Of a DNA stretch of 64,000 nt, positions 20,676-32,059 are shown piece by piece. Every line of letters begins with the position of its first letter. The first letter of the stretch is position 1. The notes beneath the pieces were generated by a model. The model saw nothing but the letters and a program-made list of their open reading frames with translations, ran no database searches and was not told the origin of the DNA. The position numbers were made by a program, and so were the translations under genes. This DNA comes from Cephalotrichum gorgonifer (taxonomy: Eukaryota; Ascomycota; Sordariomycetes; Microascales; Microascaceae): NCBI GenBank assembly GCA_900312665.1, contig ONZQ02000015.1, positions 372,001-436,000 of the forward strand, given 5' to 3'.

Positions 20676-21936
20676 ATGGCGGCAGCTGTACAGCAAACCT
20701 TCGTCGGCAGCGGCCCGCACGAGCTGCCTACTTACAAGCAAGTGGAGGAAACCAAGCATGACCGTAAGGCACCGGGATTTATCCAGTGAAACGAAAGGAA
20801 TCAAAAGTTCTCACCAGGTCTAGTGGAATGGGCGGACCTCGTTACCCTTGACCTCTCCAAGTTCGAGGAGCCGGGCGGGAAGGAGAGCTTGGCGAAGCAA
20901 CTCTTCGAGGCCCTCCGCACCATTGGGTTCTTTTATATCGTCAACTTCGGCTTATCACAGGACGAAGTGGATCGCCAATTTGCTATCGGAAAGTCTGTAT
21001 TCGAGCTCCCCACGGAAGAGAAGATCAAGTACAGAGCGGACCTGGAGAATGGCGGGTACAATGGTTACAAGCCCCTGGGTCTTCGAGTATGTGCCCAACC
21101 AGGCCTCCATCTAAAATGATAGAGTCGTACGACAGACGCACAAGATTGACAGCAGGACGTTATAGGAGGTCTCCCCCGGTATATTTGACAACACCGAAAT
21201 CTACAACATCCCCAAGTTCATACCGGCTCTCGAGCGCACCCACCCAGAGATAATCAACGCCCACCGCCCCGAGATCGAGCGTTTCGCGCGCCACATCCAC
21301 GACGGCATAGTACAGAAGCTCCTCGTCCTCTTCGCCATCGTCCTCGAGCTCCCCGAGGACTACTTCTCCGCCCGCCACCGCTACGACGACGCCGTGTCGG
21401 ACTGTCACCTCCGCTACATGAAGTACCACGCACGCGACGCCGCCACGAACGCGAAGCTCGACAACGTCTGGGTTAAGGGCCACACTGACTTTGGGAGCCT
21501 GACTCTGTTGTTCCGGCAGCCAGTTGCGGCGTTGCAGGTGCGAGGGGCGGACGGCGGGTGGAAGTGGGTGAAGCCGCACGCCGGGAGCATCACGGTCAAT
21601 GTCGCGGACGCGCTGCAGTTCCTCACGAACGGGTTCTTGAAAAGCAGTATCCATCGGGTCGTGGCGCCTCCTGCTGATCAGGCAGGGATAGACAGGCTAG
21701 GCGTGTTGTATTTCGTGAGACCGGAGGATAGCCTTGAGTTGAGGCCGGTCGACAGTCCCGTGTTGGCGAGGTTGGGGTATAAGCCGGACGAGGAAACGCA
21801 GCTGGCGGAGGGAATCACAGCGGGGGAGTGGGTTAAAGCACGGGTCAAGGCCGGGGTTAATCGTGGCAAAGAGTCGCGGAGCCTAGTTTCCGAACAGGAG
21901 ATTCTGAAGGGCGTTAAGACCAAGTACTTCGACTAG
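20676..21936 (+). CDS. 2-oxoglutarate/Fe(II)-dependent oxygenase (isopenicillin-N-synthase type), 1
   Basis: Three exons: 20676..20763, 20818..21086 and 21166..21936 (375 residues). Joins give KHD-R-LVEWADL and GYKPLGLR-EVSPGIFDNTEIY. The N-terminal half is the DIOX_N-type domain (LFEALRTIGFFYIVNFGL...YKPLG). The catalytic half has the HTD of GHTDFGSLTLLF (HxD), the distal His of SSIHRVVAP, and an Arg-containing segment (RLGVLYFVRP) that would bind 2OG. The enzyme should hydroxylate or desaturate a small molecule in the cytosol; the substrate is unknown. It converges with a second oxygenase (stop codons 80 bases apart) and shares a promoter region with a Dal5-type permease, pointing to a joint pathway. 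Confidence 0.9.
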
Positions 21937-22015
21937 AGCATGGACGGTACATGTATGATGCATGAATCACTCCGTGTATTTCTCGTTTTTATAGGTTGTG
22001 ATTTCTTGTGATTAC

Positions 22016-23157
22016 TTAGTCATCGTTTACGTACTTGTCAAAGACGTCCCCGTAAAACGCCCTCCCCACATCCCGATGACTGCGAACCTTCGTCCTCAGC
22101 TGACTCTCCCCCCACGTATCGTACCGACCCTTCAAGAACGCCGAGTCAATACCCTGCCCCTCCTCCGGCTCTGCCGATCCGCTGGAGAACTCTGGTTGGT
22201 TGAAATGCTCCCTCAGCCTGCCCACCGCCTCCTCCTTCGTCAGGTCCCGACGCACGCCCTGGAAGAACGGGACGCTGAAGCGTTCCAACGGGCCGCCAAG
22301 CACGCGGTGGGTGGTTGCCTTGCATATGCCGTTGGTGACGACCTCGAAGGCCTGTCCGATATTGACGACAAAGGTCCCAGGAATCACTGGTACGTCAATC
22401 CAGGCTCCGTCCTTGTTTAGGGCCTGTAGACCCTTAACGTGCGGAGGGGAGGCCTGGAGGAGGAAGGTCCACCACCCCGAGGAGTCTTTGTGAGGACCTA
22501 CGCCTTGGACGCCGGGTTCTGCGCCAGGGTCGGCGGGGTAGTGGACAAGCTTGAGACGGTGCTGGTCAGAGAGGAAGCTTAGAAAAGTCTCCTCAGGTAG
22601 TGACAATGCCTTGGCGACAAGTTTGAGGAATCTCTCGCCAAGGGAGGTTAACTCTTCAATATACCTCTCGACAATGGTCCGTAACTCGGGGTATGCGGAC
22701 GGCCACTGAACACGTTAGCGCCATTAAATCATCTATTGCAGCTTTGTGGCCAGTAGAATGGGGACCTCCTTACCAGATTCGGCCCGCGGAGCCGCTCGCC
22801 TATTGGTAGCCCTTCGGACCATGTGGCAGCCAACTCGGTGGCAAACTCAAACTGCTCCCTCCTGTCCGCCTTGCCCGCAGTAGTCTCAGTACCGTCACCA
22901 CTGTAGCCCAGGAAGTGGGGCGACCTGCCAAGCGAGACCTCGGCCTTGGCCTCAGGCGGGAGAGCAAAGAGTTCTGGAAGGGCGTTTTGGATGTTTGTGA
23001 TGACCTGGTCGGGTACGCGATGGTTCTCGACGTAAAGGAACCCGACGTGGATAAGCGCATGACGGAGCTTTTGGAGTAGAAGGGATTCGGCTTCGGGCTT
23101 GTCGGCGAGGGACAGGTCGATACGGGGGATCTCTGTGAAGCTCGGCGGGGAAGACAT
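22016..23157 (-). CDS. 2-oxoglutarate/Fe(II)-dependent oxygenase (isopenicillin-N-synthase type), 2
   Basis: Two exons, 23157..22774 and 22705..22016 (357 residues), joined GPNL-WPSAYPEL with a GTAAGG donor and TTCAG acceptor. The start is the ATG before SSPPSFTEIPRIDL, because PRIDLS begins the family's N-terminal domain. Catalytic pieces: GPHKDSSGWWTFLLQ (HxD), ATTHRVLGG (distal His) and RFSVPFFQG (the R-x-S 2OG-binding motif). It differs strongly from the convergent oxygenase at 20676, so they are not a recent tandem duplicate. It likely acts on a related or the same pathway as that enzyme and the permease; the substrate is unknown. Confidence 0.9.
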
Positions 23158-25163
23158 GGCTGTTATTGGCTTGGATGACGGTTCGTTAACTCCGAGAGCT
23201 AGTTGGTTGACGATAATGTGAAAGTATGTATGACTATACGTCGTCAACACATTCTAATTCACCACCGTCGTTCCCCGACTCCGGTGGGTGGGGATTGGCC
23301 GAGAAGCACGTGCAGCCAGTTAGCTCGCACGTCATGCCGTAACTCGGAGGGCCATCTGCATTGTCCCCCGAAGCCTCTATCCACCCCAGTTTTCTCCCTA
23401 ACAGCCTGTGTTGAACCTGTCGCTTTGCCATCTACATCGAGGGGCAGGGGATAAAATTGACACTGTGTATACAAAGAAGTCTGAAATCCGGCTAGAGGGG
23501 CGGCGACAACTAAAGGCGGGGAGGCAGAGTCCGGATAGAATCCGCCTTCCCTGCCAACACGGACGCCCGCAATATCCCTGTGATCGACACTATCCTAATC
23601 ACATGGTTCTAAAGATAGCATATTTTATTCTTCCAGAAATGGTAGCCTTCGACCATCTCGAATGCAAGGCTTCGGGCGCGCGCCGATGTTCCAGGATTCC
23701 CAGTGTCTAGTTGGGGCTGCATCCAATTTACGGTTTGCAGCACCGTTTCTAACAAAAGCGTGAGCTACAAAATCGCACTTACGAGAGGGGAGTATGTAAG
23801 GAAGAAATTCTAAAACAGAGGTATACTATCTTGAAATCTATCCCTTCTCAGAGGTTCAAACTTTCCCAAACGACTTCTCACCTGGTCAGTACGTTCTATG
23901 CCAGGCATACCTATGCGAATTAGAAGCCGTGACGCGTATAGAAAGTTCATAACAGCACAGCTTGACAACGCCCTCATCCTAACTCCTCACCCTTTGACGC
24001 GGGTAGCTTGATACTTGGAGTCTTTTTTTTTTTTTTTTTTTAAATTTGAACCTGCTGGCGAGATGAGCCTCGACGAAAATAGACAAAGAGGAAAAGAAAT
24101 TTTCAGACAATACGCTGTGAGTCCAATACCTGTTCGGCCTGATGTTGCTGATAACACGAAGTACAATTTTACGAAAGAGCATTACGTATTTGGGATTCGT
24201 GAGTAGAAGCTTTGTGAATTAAGAATATACTTTACGCTAATACTACTTGTCAGATTATTTATCGAGATCATGAAGATAAACCCCGATGCTGTCTTGCTTC
24301 GGCCTTTGTATACGTAACCCTAGCCTGCGCCTGCTCTGGCATTCGCGTATAGAAAAGAACATTAAAAATACGGGTATGCTCTCTTAAAACCTACCCACGT
24401 TTAGAAGTTTAATATTTCCTTACTGATTCCTTATATAGTAACTACTATCTATGCCTGGCTGAGTATAAAAGGACAGTATAGCACGATGTTGCGTCCAATC
24501 GATATCAGGGTGTCAGCAAAGCAGGGCCTCCTGGGAGTCTTGGTGACTGTGGCGTGGCTGGAAGCAGGGATCCCCTGGCGTCGTGAAGATCAAGAAGAGC
24601 TGTAGACTTCCAACCCGCTGCAGATTTCACCCTCCATCTCACTCTGTCGCCAACCCGGGAAGCCGGAAAGCCCAGGTATTTTTACACTTCCGTTTGATTC
24701 GGCGATATTCAGCCCAGCCACAAGTCATTTTCCATATAAAAGATACCCAAGTTTCCGAGAAAAGTGTTAGAAAGAGCGGTAAGGACTTTTTTCCACTTCT
24801 TATTCACGTCGGTGGCCGGCAGAGGGGCAATGCCAATCTCCTCCGTTGATTGAGTGACTATGCAGAGTACACCTCTGCAGAGATCGCCGAGTCGCATCCA
24901 CATATCGCCCAACACTGGATAGGCGCGGAGGGCCCGCTACGAATCTGCCGCGCTTTCTCGTTTTCTGCAGCCATCGCTGGCTCAGATTGCGGCGCGTCGC
25001 GATCATTCCAAGCGGCTTATTTGTTTGACGGCGGCCACTGCCTTGGTGCTTTGGCCCCAGGAATCCGTGCAGACATGGTTGGGTGACTCAGTACCAGCCG
25101 GCGGCGAAAGAGCGGCCGCCGCTCTTCCGTCCTTTTAGCAGCATGGCCTAAATCTGTATCACT
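23158..25163. other. Gene-poor region with low-complexity tracts and a possible diverged repeat
   Basis: Two kilobases without a convincing gene. It holds a 19-T run at 24023-24041 and two stretches (about 23805-23900 and 24350-24460) that align loosely over roughly 100 bases, as if copies of one mutated repeat. An inverted repeat AAGAGCGG-CCG-CCGCTCTT lies at 25108-25126. Short open frames show no family motif. Confidence 0.35.
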
Positions 25164-25838
25164 ATGACTTCAAGTTATCTGCCGTTGCTATTGTTTCTGC
25201 CTTCTCTCAGAAAAGCAGCAGCCCATGGGAAATCAGTACGAAATGGAGATTGTAGGCACGCCAGGCCAGGGGACGACCACCAAAGAGAGCGACTCTCGCA
25301 GACCACGGAAGATCTAGAAGTGGAAGCGCCGAGGTCGTGGGCTGACTCATGCCGCTCATATCGCGCGGTAGCTGATAGTGTTCTCGTTAGCCTCTCGATC
25401 CAGGTCAGTCTGGCGTTCAGCGCCGACCTCATCCCGGACAACAGCTTCGTTACCGCACTTATGCCCAGGAGCTCAGTGCACATCACCGAACTCGGCCAAG
25501 TCTTCGCGCTCATGATTGGTGTTATAACGTTAGTGTGTAGTATACGGGACGTCAGGGAATCTGTACGCAGAGAGGAGTGCAAGGATGAGGAGGTAGAGAT
25601 CCGCGAGGAAATGGGGCTAGGAGACAGAAGGCTGCAGTATCTCGGGTCTATCATCGGGGAATGGCCCGACATCCTGAGAGGCTTGAAGGAGCAGCTGTAT
25701 AGAGATCCAGAAGATGCTAGGGCCCTTGAGCGGCTGAGGTCGCGGGAGGAACCTTTTGTAGAGATCATATCGAGGGAGAAACTGTTTGAGCATGGTTCAA
25801 CGGAGCATACCTGGCTGAGGAGGAAGATGGATTACTAA
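25164..25838 (+). CDS. Hypothetical protein with possible membrane segments
   Basis: An open frame of 224 residues. Two moderately hydrophobic stretches (about residues 72-92 and 108-127, the latter LGQVFALMIGVITLVCSI) are followed by a highly charged, probably helical C-terminus (RESVRREECKDEEVEIREEMG, given as position 130-150). I recognise no family. The N-terminal 65 residues look less protein-like, so the true start may be downstream or an upstream intron may be missing. The surrounding DNA is gene-poor, so decay is also possible. Confidence 0.35.
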   Translation: MTSSYLPLLLFLPSLRKAAAHGKSVRNGDCRHARPGDDHQRERLSQTTEDLEVEAPRSWADSCRSYRAVADSVLVSLSIQVSLAFSADLIPDNSFVTALMPRSSVHITELGQVFALMIGVITLVCSIRDVRESVRREECKDEEVEIREEMGLGDRRLQYLGSIIGEWPDILRGLKEQLYRDPEDARALERLRSREEPFVEIISREKLFEHGSTEHTWLRRKMDY

Positions 25839-26869
25839 GCTGTCGAGGATACTCTGGAGCGCTTAAAGCGGCCTTGACAAGTTTACATACCGCAGGTAAA
25901 CCAAGTCAGCAGATTACGTTGGGAGCGCACAGCTGGAAACTGATAGTTTTTGGCTCCAGCATATCGTGGTTGTCGGCTCATCTATCCTGGATTGCGGCAT
26001 TTAGATACTTCATCTAGCTGTGCCCTGTAGATTCAAATCGCCATGGTGCCTCGCAGCGCCTTTTGTGTACGCTATGGCATACAATGCAAAGCTAGCTAGA
26101 CGACATTCTCAAGCTGGTTAATGTCAAACTCGTATGTAATCGTAGATTTAACATCTATTATACCTGATGCAATCAGATTAATAGCACACAAGGAGGTATT
26201 AGTATATCTCTATATCTTAAGGACTTGATTTCCATGATAAGAGCTAGACAGGACTGCCTATCCTAACTTATCAGGTCTGTAAATGACAGGTAGGGACCAC
26301 TATTGCAGAGTGATAGAGTACACTAGAGGGTAGAATAGGATACTAGCTAGGCACCCTGCGAGGTCACAGGGACATCATAGGGTTATAAAGGAAATAGATA
26401 GTCGCTTAGGTGTGCTAAGTAGGTGTGGTATAGCCGACGTTCTGCTTTTTCTCCCGGGCTTCCCCTCCTTTCTATAAGAGATTCTGTTAATCATATGCTT
26501 GATATTCTAAGTCTGGCTAGTCAGATATAGTCTGGTTTATGAGAGGATGATGTAGGATATTATACGTCTGCCTTAACTGATAAGTGTCTTGTAAGCTGTT
26601 CAGATGACCAGTCAGAGATTCCTGCTACCATCTACCCCTAGAGCAAAATAGGGAGGAAAATATACCCTATTTATAGAGAGGATATAAGCTGAAAAGGAAA
26701 TTATAAGAGGCAGTCTAAGGCACAAGGGGACACGAAAAATAGTAAAAGGGGTAAAGGGGGTAGTGTTGTTCTAAATATCCAGAATGAAATAGTATATAAA
26801 CAGAGATCTTTCATTTTCTTAAAGAGAATAGCGTTAAGTAAACCCAGAAGCAAGGTAGGGACAGTTAAA
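25839..26869. other. AT-rich, gene-free block
   Basis: From about 26090 to 26870 the sequence is clearly AT-richer than its surroundings, has many TA dinucleotides and stops in all frames. This is the usual look of an old repeat degraded by RIP (C-to-T repeat-induced mutation), but no transposon protein can be recognised. Confidence 0.4.
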
Positions 26870-26969
26870 ATATGTTCAGCCCGGCTGAGTGCCTTCTCCA
26901 GCTACCACAAGCACATCATACCAGCTGTCCCCGAGCAATACTGTCGGCCCGTGTTCATCAACCGAGACC

Positions 26970-27483
26970 ATGGCGCGCTTCACAGCGACTCTGTCGAACA
27001 CGCATGACGCACCCGCGCAAGTTCTGCCGGCATCCTAGTTATAGCTCGCCCAAGCGACGGAGCCGCTGATGAACTATACGGTGACCAAGTGCTTGTTTAA
27101 GTTTTTATAGCGGCCAAGATTCGTTGTCTCGTCTTACAGCGTGCGGACGGTTGTGGTCGCTGCATCCGCAATGACGTGGAGTGTGTCTTTATGCAGGCAA
27201 AGCGGGTCAGGATAGGGGGGATGTCGCGTCCCCGCCGTCCCCGGCCAACGCCCCCGCTGGCTAGCCCTGTCGGCGAACAGCGTCCTACAGGGTCCATGTC
27301 CTCACTGCTGTCACCGCCGACACCCCGGGACCCCATCTCGGCCCGGCCGGCCCCCACTCACGTCAGCCATAGCCAGCGACCGCTCATCACGCCAGAAATC
27401 AAGGCGCGTATTGTGGCGACGCTTTCTTCGCTGAGGGGCAAGAGGGGGGCGGGGTTCAGGATCGCGCACGCCATTGCCGAGTA
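26970..27483 (+). pseudogene. Decayed Zn2Cys6 regulator, DNA-binding end
   Basis: The frame from about 27143 reads CGRCIRNDVECVF, the second half of a Zn2Cys6 cluster (C-x2-C-x6-C), after an intron-like CTTACAG, and continues through a basic, Pro-rich linker to a stop at 27481-27483. The first half of the cluster is absent: the upstream ATG frame at 26970 hits stops after about 23 codons, and the adjoining frame (PSYSSPKRRSR) also ends. I read this as a regulator gene disrupted by indels and stops. The decayed regulatory half of a C6 factor lies at 32060-33309 on the same strand, but a link between them is speculation. Confidence 0.5.
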
Positions 27484-28332
27484 GCAAGGCCGCGCCCGCG
27501 CCCGCCAACGCCATGGTACCGCCCTGTGGTGGCTCAGCGGATTGAACACAGCGCTAATGGCCGGTGTGCCCGCTCCGGCCGTCAGATGAAGGCCCCGGCC
27601 CCAATTTCAATACCTCTGTGTGTCACGTCAAGGGCGGAGGAATGCATAACATCATCTATGCGAATGGCCAGGTAGAAGACTACAAAGGCTATGCTGACAT
27701 GGTTCCAACGATCTCAATTTGTTATTAACGTTGCTTGCTGTTGCTTTACCGCCCGGCTGATAGCATCACGAACTCATGATGTAATTATTCCACCAATAGA
27801 TTAAGCCGTTTGCAGACCTACAGTATCATTTTAGGATGCAGTTTAGGTTCTCGGGAAGCTCTTGCGCGGGTTTCGAGTAGATTTGATGGCCCCACTTGGG
27901 TTGTATCGTGAAGGAATCGAGGATGATCGGCACTCACTCCTCCGTAATAATCACATGCTAGCACAAAGCAGCAGTCACTTCAACAGTACGGCACTTCAGG
28001 ACCTGGAAGATGTGACTGATCCGGCAAGTACGTTGTAGGTGGGCCCGTCTAGACGTTCGATTGATGGAAGAACTGGAGATATGACGGGCTTGATGTTCGA
28101 TGGGGACTGGTAGGGCCTCGGGCTCTAAGTCTCCGGTTCCTTTCGTAGAATACGTCCTAGAGCAACTTAGATACTCTGTCGTGTGGACAATACGTATGCC
28201 CGCTACTACAAATAATGCCATGTCTTGCATCTATCATCTCATATTTTCCATACACAACAGCGCCCCACTTGAACTGCCTAGCATCTGAGAGTTAGGCTCC
28301 TCGGGTTATCAACTCAAGATTCGACTTACACC
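27484..28332. other. Intergenic region, nothing recognised
   Basis: About 850 bases upstream of the pectate lyase gene; it should hold that gene's promoter. No coding evidence. Confidence 0.35.
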
Positions 28333-29432
28333 ATGAGGCTCGCCGCCACCGCCGCAGTGGCACACCTCGCCTCCCTTGCTTCGGCTGCCTGCGACGATGT
28401 AGCAGACGGATTCGCCTCGCTCTACGGTGGCACGACGGGCGGCCTAAGTGGAATCGAGGTCGTGGTTAACAACCTCGAGAACCTGAGGACGTATGCCTCT
28501 GCCGAAGGCCCTCATATCATCAAGGTGGAAGGGACCATCACTGTTGATCTGGCGGGCAAGGAGCTCGAGGTGGCGAGTGACAAGACCATTATCGGCGTGG
28601 GTGACTCGGCACATATCGAGAATGGCGGTTTTGGCATACACGGGGTGTCCAATGTTATTATCCGCAACCTGAGGATCAGTAAGTTTCTTACAATGTTAGT
28701 GCCTTTGTTATCGTGCTTACTGAACTGTTATTAGCCAACCCTGGCGACCCTGATGAGTCGGACCATGACTGCATACAGGCGGATAACTCAACCAACATCT
28801 GGATTGACCACTGTAAGTCAGGGTTGTTTATATCATGCTTTTGGGTTTCTTTTCTAATGTTGCTGTAGGCCTCTTTGATGACCCCAGCGGCGACGGCCTC
28901 GTGGACCTCCGCAAAGACGCGACCCTATTTACAGTGTCCAACACCATCTTCCGCAACCACGACAAGACCTTCGGCATCGGTAAGCCGTTAGGCACCCCTT
29001 TCTAATGCCCCACTGCCACTCACACATGAGCCAGGTTGGACCGAAAACGTGGTCGCCGAGGGCACTATACACCACAATTGGTTCGACGGCACCCACCAGC
29101 GGAACCCCTCGGCCGACAACCTCCTGCACGCCCACCTGTACAATAACTACGTCACCGGCGTCACCGGCTACGGCCACTACGCGCGCGGCAGCACCGACGC
29201 CCGCATTGAGAACGTGTACTTCGTCGACACGGCTGATCCCATTACCGCCGACGAGGACGCCACTCTCACGAGCACCGGGATCATCGTCGAGGGCGACTCC
29301 GGCGAGCCGGCGGCCGACCAGGGCGAGGCCTTCTCACCGTCCGACTTTTATGACTACAAGCTTGACGCGACGGAGGACGTGCCTAGTATTGTTGAGGGCA
29401 GCGCTGGCCCTCAGGCTGGTATCTGCTCTTAA
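28333..29432 (+). CDS. Secreted pectate lyase (PL1 family)
   Basis: Four exons: 28333..28678, 28735..28812, 28869..28979 and 29035..29432 (310 residues). A signal peptide is plain: MRLAATAAVAHLASLASA, then ACDDVADGFAS. Parallel beta-helix landmarks follow in order: TIIGVGDSAHIENGGFGI, VSNVIIRNLRI, the acidic Ca-binding stretch DESDHDCIQAD, the hallmark IWIDHC, and HHNWFDGTHQRNPSADN with the conserved Arg-x-Pro. Family knowledge: the enzyme cleaves polygalacturonate by beta-elimination in the presence of calcium, outside the cell, during plant cell-wall breakdown. The 310-residue size is normal. It stands alone with no other cell-wall enzyme nearby. Confidence 0.92.
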
Positions 29433-30825
29433 CTAGTCGCTTGATAAGTTGGGCGTTACTTAGCATCTCTGGTTTGTGCCTGTGCCCCTGAGTACTTGTA
29501 AGTAGAGTAGTGGAGTATAATGCAGGGTTTTCTCAGTGTATTTAGCCTTTCGTAAATTTTAGCACCCCCCAAGGAAGGCCGAGCCTGCCGTTTTGTTTAT
29601 TGGTAGGCAGTCATGCTAATTCTGAGGACATATTACAGACCAAGTCCAGGGTAGAGGGAAATTCGCCGCAGATTTGAGCGGCAGTTTCCCTAGGTGCCGA
29701 GACCTCAAGTCACCTGCGGTACCGCTCAAGTACCATAGCATCCTAAGCTACTCTACTCCAGGTTCAAACCCATATTTCCACAATGCTGGGAGGATGGCAA
29801 TGTCCTGGCAAGCAAAGGCCAAAGTATATAAGATGCTGCTCTCCTCCCTCTCCCCCAATGCTCTATTATTAGCAGGCTTGTCATTCATTCCTCCCTCCTA
29901 CTATTATAGGCTCCCACCGCCCTAGTCTTCCGCTTCTCGGTGTTGTTGATTTAGCGGTACCAACGCGTCAGCTTCTCTACAACTCAACAAAGATGATAAA
30001 TGAAACCACGAATCGTATGAGATGCCAAATAGTGCCACAGCACTTTCGAGAAAATGACTGAACTTTTACTAAGGCCAGATATCGGAATTCACCCCGGGCA
30101 TGATAAGAGCTCCGTTGAGTAGCTAGTTTACTTCCTCTAGCTTTATTATTTCATCACACCCACGTACCATACGCACAGCTCTCTCGGCCAAAATGGCATC
30201 CCCAACGATGATAATACTCTACCGCACCGATGGTACCTATGCCCTGATCCCGCACGCCGTCCTCACCGAGATGTAATCTTTACCTATGGCGTAATACAGC
30301 TTGGACTTTTGACGCTGGCCTAGCTGGAGGTAGAGCCTTAACTAACATATTACTCTTCAGACCGAGCCGGAGGGTTCTATGCGGCGCTTTCTAATACGTA
30401 AATGGCCGCGGAGGGTTTTATGCGGTTTGTCCAGTTAGCTACCGCCGAGGAGTCCGTGGGTGGATACCATCCGGCCACAGATCTGGAGATTAGTGATCGT
30501 TGGATTTGTAATTACACCAACTACAGACAAATATACTCGAGGGGACGAGAGCAGAAATGAGGGGTAAACCTTGAGAGACACCTCGCTTCGTAGCCGAATC
30601 TTAAACCCTCCGGTGATGCGAAAATTACGTCATTCTTGAGGTTTCGCTGAAACGGGGGGGTCCAGTGCCGCAGAAGCATAAATGAGCTCTGAAGCTTGAA
30701 GATTAGAGGGGTATAAAAAGCTTCATCTAGCTCCTCATTCCCATTCTCAAGATTCAAGGGCAACCCATTCTTACCAAAGCAGCATCAAGTCACAAGCTGA
30801 ATAAATCACACACCATAACCGAATC
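29433..30825. promoter_or_regulatory. Intergenic region; NmrA-gene promoter with repeated CCGGAGGGTT motif
   Basis: The right half should be the promoter of the NmrA-like gene. It holds CCGGAGGGTTCTATGCGG at 30367-30384 and GCGGAGGGTTTTATGCGG at 30408-30425 (direct copies 41 bases apart), and the reverse complement core AAACCCTCCGG at 30603-30613. The left half shows nothing I recognise. Confidence 0.4.
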
Positions 30826-31905
30826 ATGTCCAGTCGTCGAATCTTTGTCGTCGGCGCCACGGGCGCCCAGGGTCTGCCCGTGTGCCGCGGTCTCATAAAG
30901 GACGGAGCCTACAGCCTGCGAGTCCTAACTCGTGATGCCAACTCAAGTCGTGCAAGACAATTGGCTGGTCTCGGCGACGTCGAGTTCATCGAAGGAACAT
31001 TCGCCAACGAGGACGACCTACGGAAGGGCTTCTCAGGTTGCTGGGGGGCCTTCGTCAACATTGATGGTTTCAACTGCGGTGAAAAGACGGAAACCTATTG
31101 GACAATTCGCTCGTACGAGCTGGCCATTGAAACGGGTATCAAGTTCTTTGTTTACGGTAACCTCGACTACGTCTACAAGAAGAGCGGCTACGACCCGAAG
31201 TTCCGCTGCGGTCATTACGATGGCAAGGGCCGGATGGCTGAATGGATGCTGCGCCAGAACAGGATCAGCGATATGGGTGTCTCTATTTTCACCACGGGGC
31301 CGTATATCGAAATGGCGGTCTCATCGAAAACCGTAATGACACCCTGTGTCGAAGATGGAGTCGTCACTTGGATGGTTCCTCTCGGCGATGGTGCAGTGCC
31401 ACACGTCGCTCTTGACGACTGTGAGTATTACGTTCGCTGGCTTTTCGATCACCCCGAGAGGTCTGATGGAATGGACCTAGAGGTGGCCATTGACCATATC
31501 TCCTACGCTGATCTTGCCGCAGCGTTCCAGAAGGTGACTGGCAAACCCGCCCAGTATATCAACATTCCCATGTCGGTGTACTTTGACCACGTGCCCATCT
31601 CTGATGAGCCGGCTGGATACAACGCCGACGCTAATGATCCTGCGACAATGACATTCAAGCAAAATTTCACTGGATTCTGGACTATGTGGACCTATTCTGG
31701 TGGAAACAAAGGTGTCATCAAGAGGGACTACGCACTGCTGGATGAGATTCATCCAAACAGGATCAAGACTGCGGAAGAATTTTTCCGCAGAGAGGAGGAA
31801 AGGCGTCGTTCCCTGGGACTCGAGACCCTTTTTGATGCAATCCAGAGTAATGGCTTAGGCCCAATCCTAAAGCTTAGCGAGGACAACCGAAAGGGCAGAT
31901 GTTAG
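30826..31905 (+). CDS. NmrA-like NAD(P)-binding protein
   Basis: An intronless frame of 359 residues. It opens with a Rossmann motif (FVVGATGAQGLPV, the GxxGxxG pattern) and continues SLRVLTRD (the strand/basic residue that suits NADP), FIEGTFANEDDL, and GVSIFTTGPYIEM in the centre. NmrA-like and isoflavone-reductase-like atypical short-chain dehydrogenases share this layout. NmrA itself senses the NAD(P) redox state and restrains the GATA factor AreA; other members are reductases in secondary metabolism. The catalytic Tyr-x3-Lys is not evident (YVYKKSGY could mimic it), so a sensor role is possible. A dead C6 regulator lies immediately downstream. Confidence 0.85.
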   Translation: MSSRRIFVVGATGAQGLPVCRGLIKDGAYSLRVLTRDANSSRARQLAGLGDVEFIEGTFANEDDLRKGFSGCWGAFVNIDGFNCGEKTETYWTIRSYELAIETGIKFFVYGNLDYVYKKSGYDPKFRCGHYDGKGRMAEWMLRQNRISDMGVSIFTTGPYIEMAVSSKTVMTPCVEDGVVTWMVPLGDGAVPHVALDDCEYYVRWLFDHPERSDGMDLEVAIDHISYADLAAAFQKVTGKPAQYINIPMSVYFDHVPISDEPAGYNADANDPATMTFKQNFTGFWTMWTYSGGNKGVIKRDYALLDEIHPNRIKTAEEFFRREEERRRSLGLETLFDAIQSNGLGPILKLSEDNRKGRC

Positions 31906-32059
31906 TAGCGGGTATCAAGTTGACCCAGTCAAATACATAATTCAAGAAGAGTCACTCTACTACTGTCATGGATCCGCGAGGACGCTTTATCGTTAAGCTA
32001 CCTTCTCTCCAGACGTTGACTCCGAAGGCCTCCAGGTGCAAGCAGTGGTAAAATCACCC

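Noticed and set aside
21160..21654. Minus-strand frame rich in Val/Glu
   Set aside because: Antisense to the 2OG oxygenase catalytic exon.
30521..30763. Minus-strand open frame of 80 codons upstream of the NmrA-like gene
   Set aside because: Short, unsupported and located in the promoter with repeated motifs.
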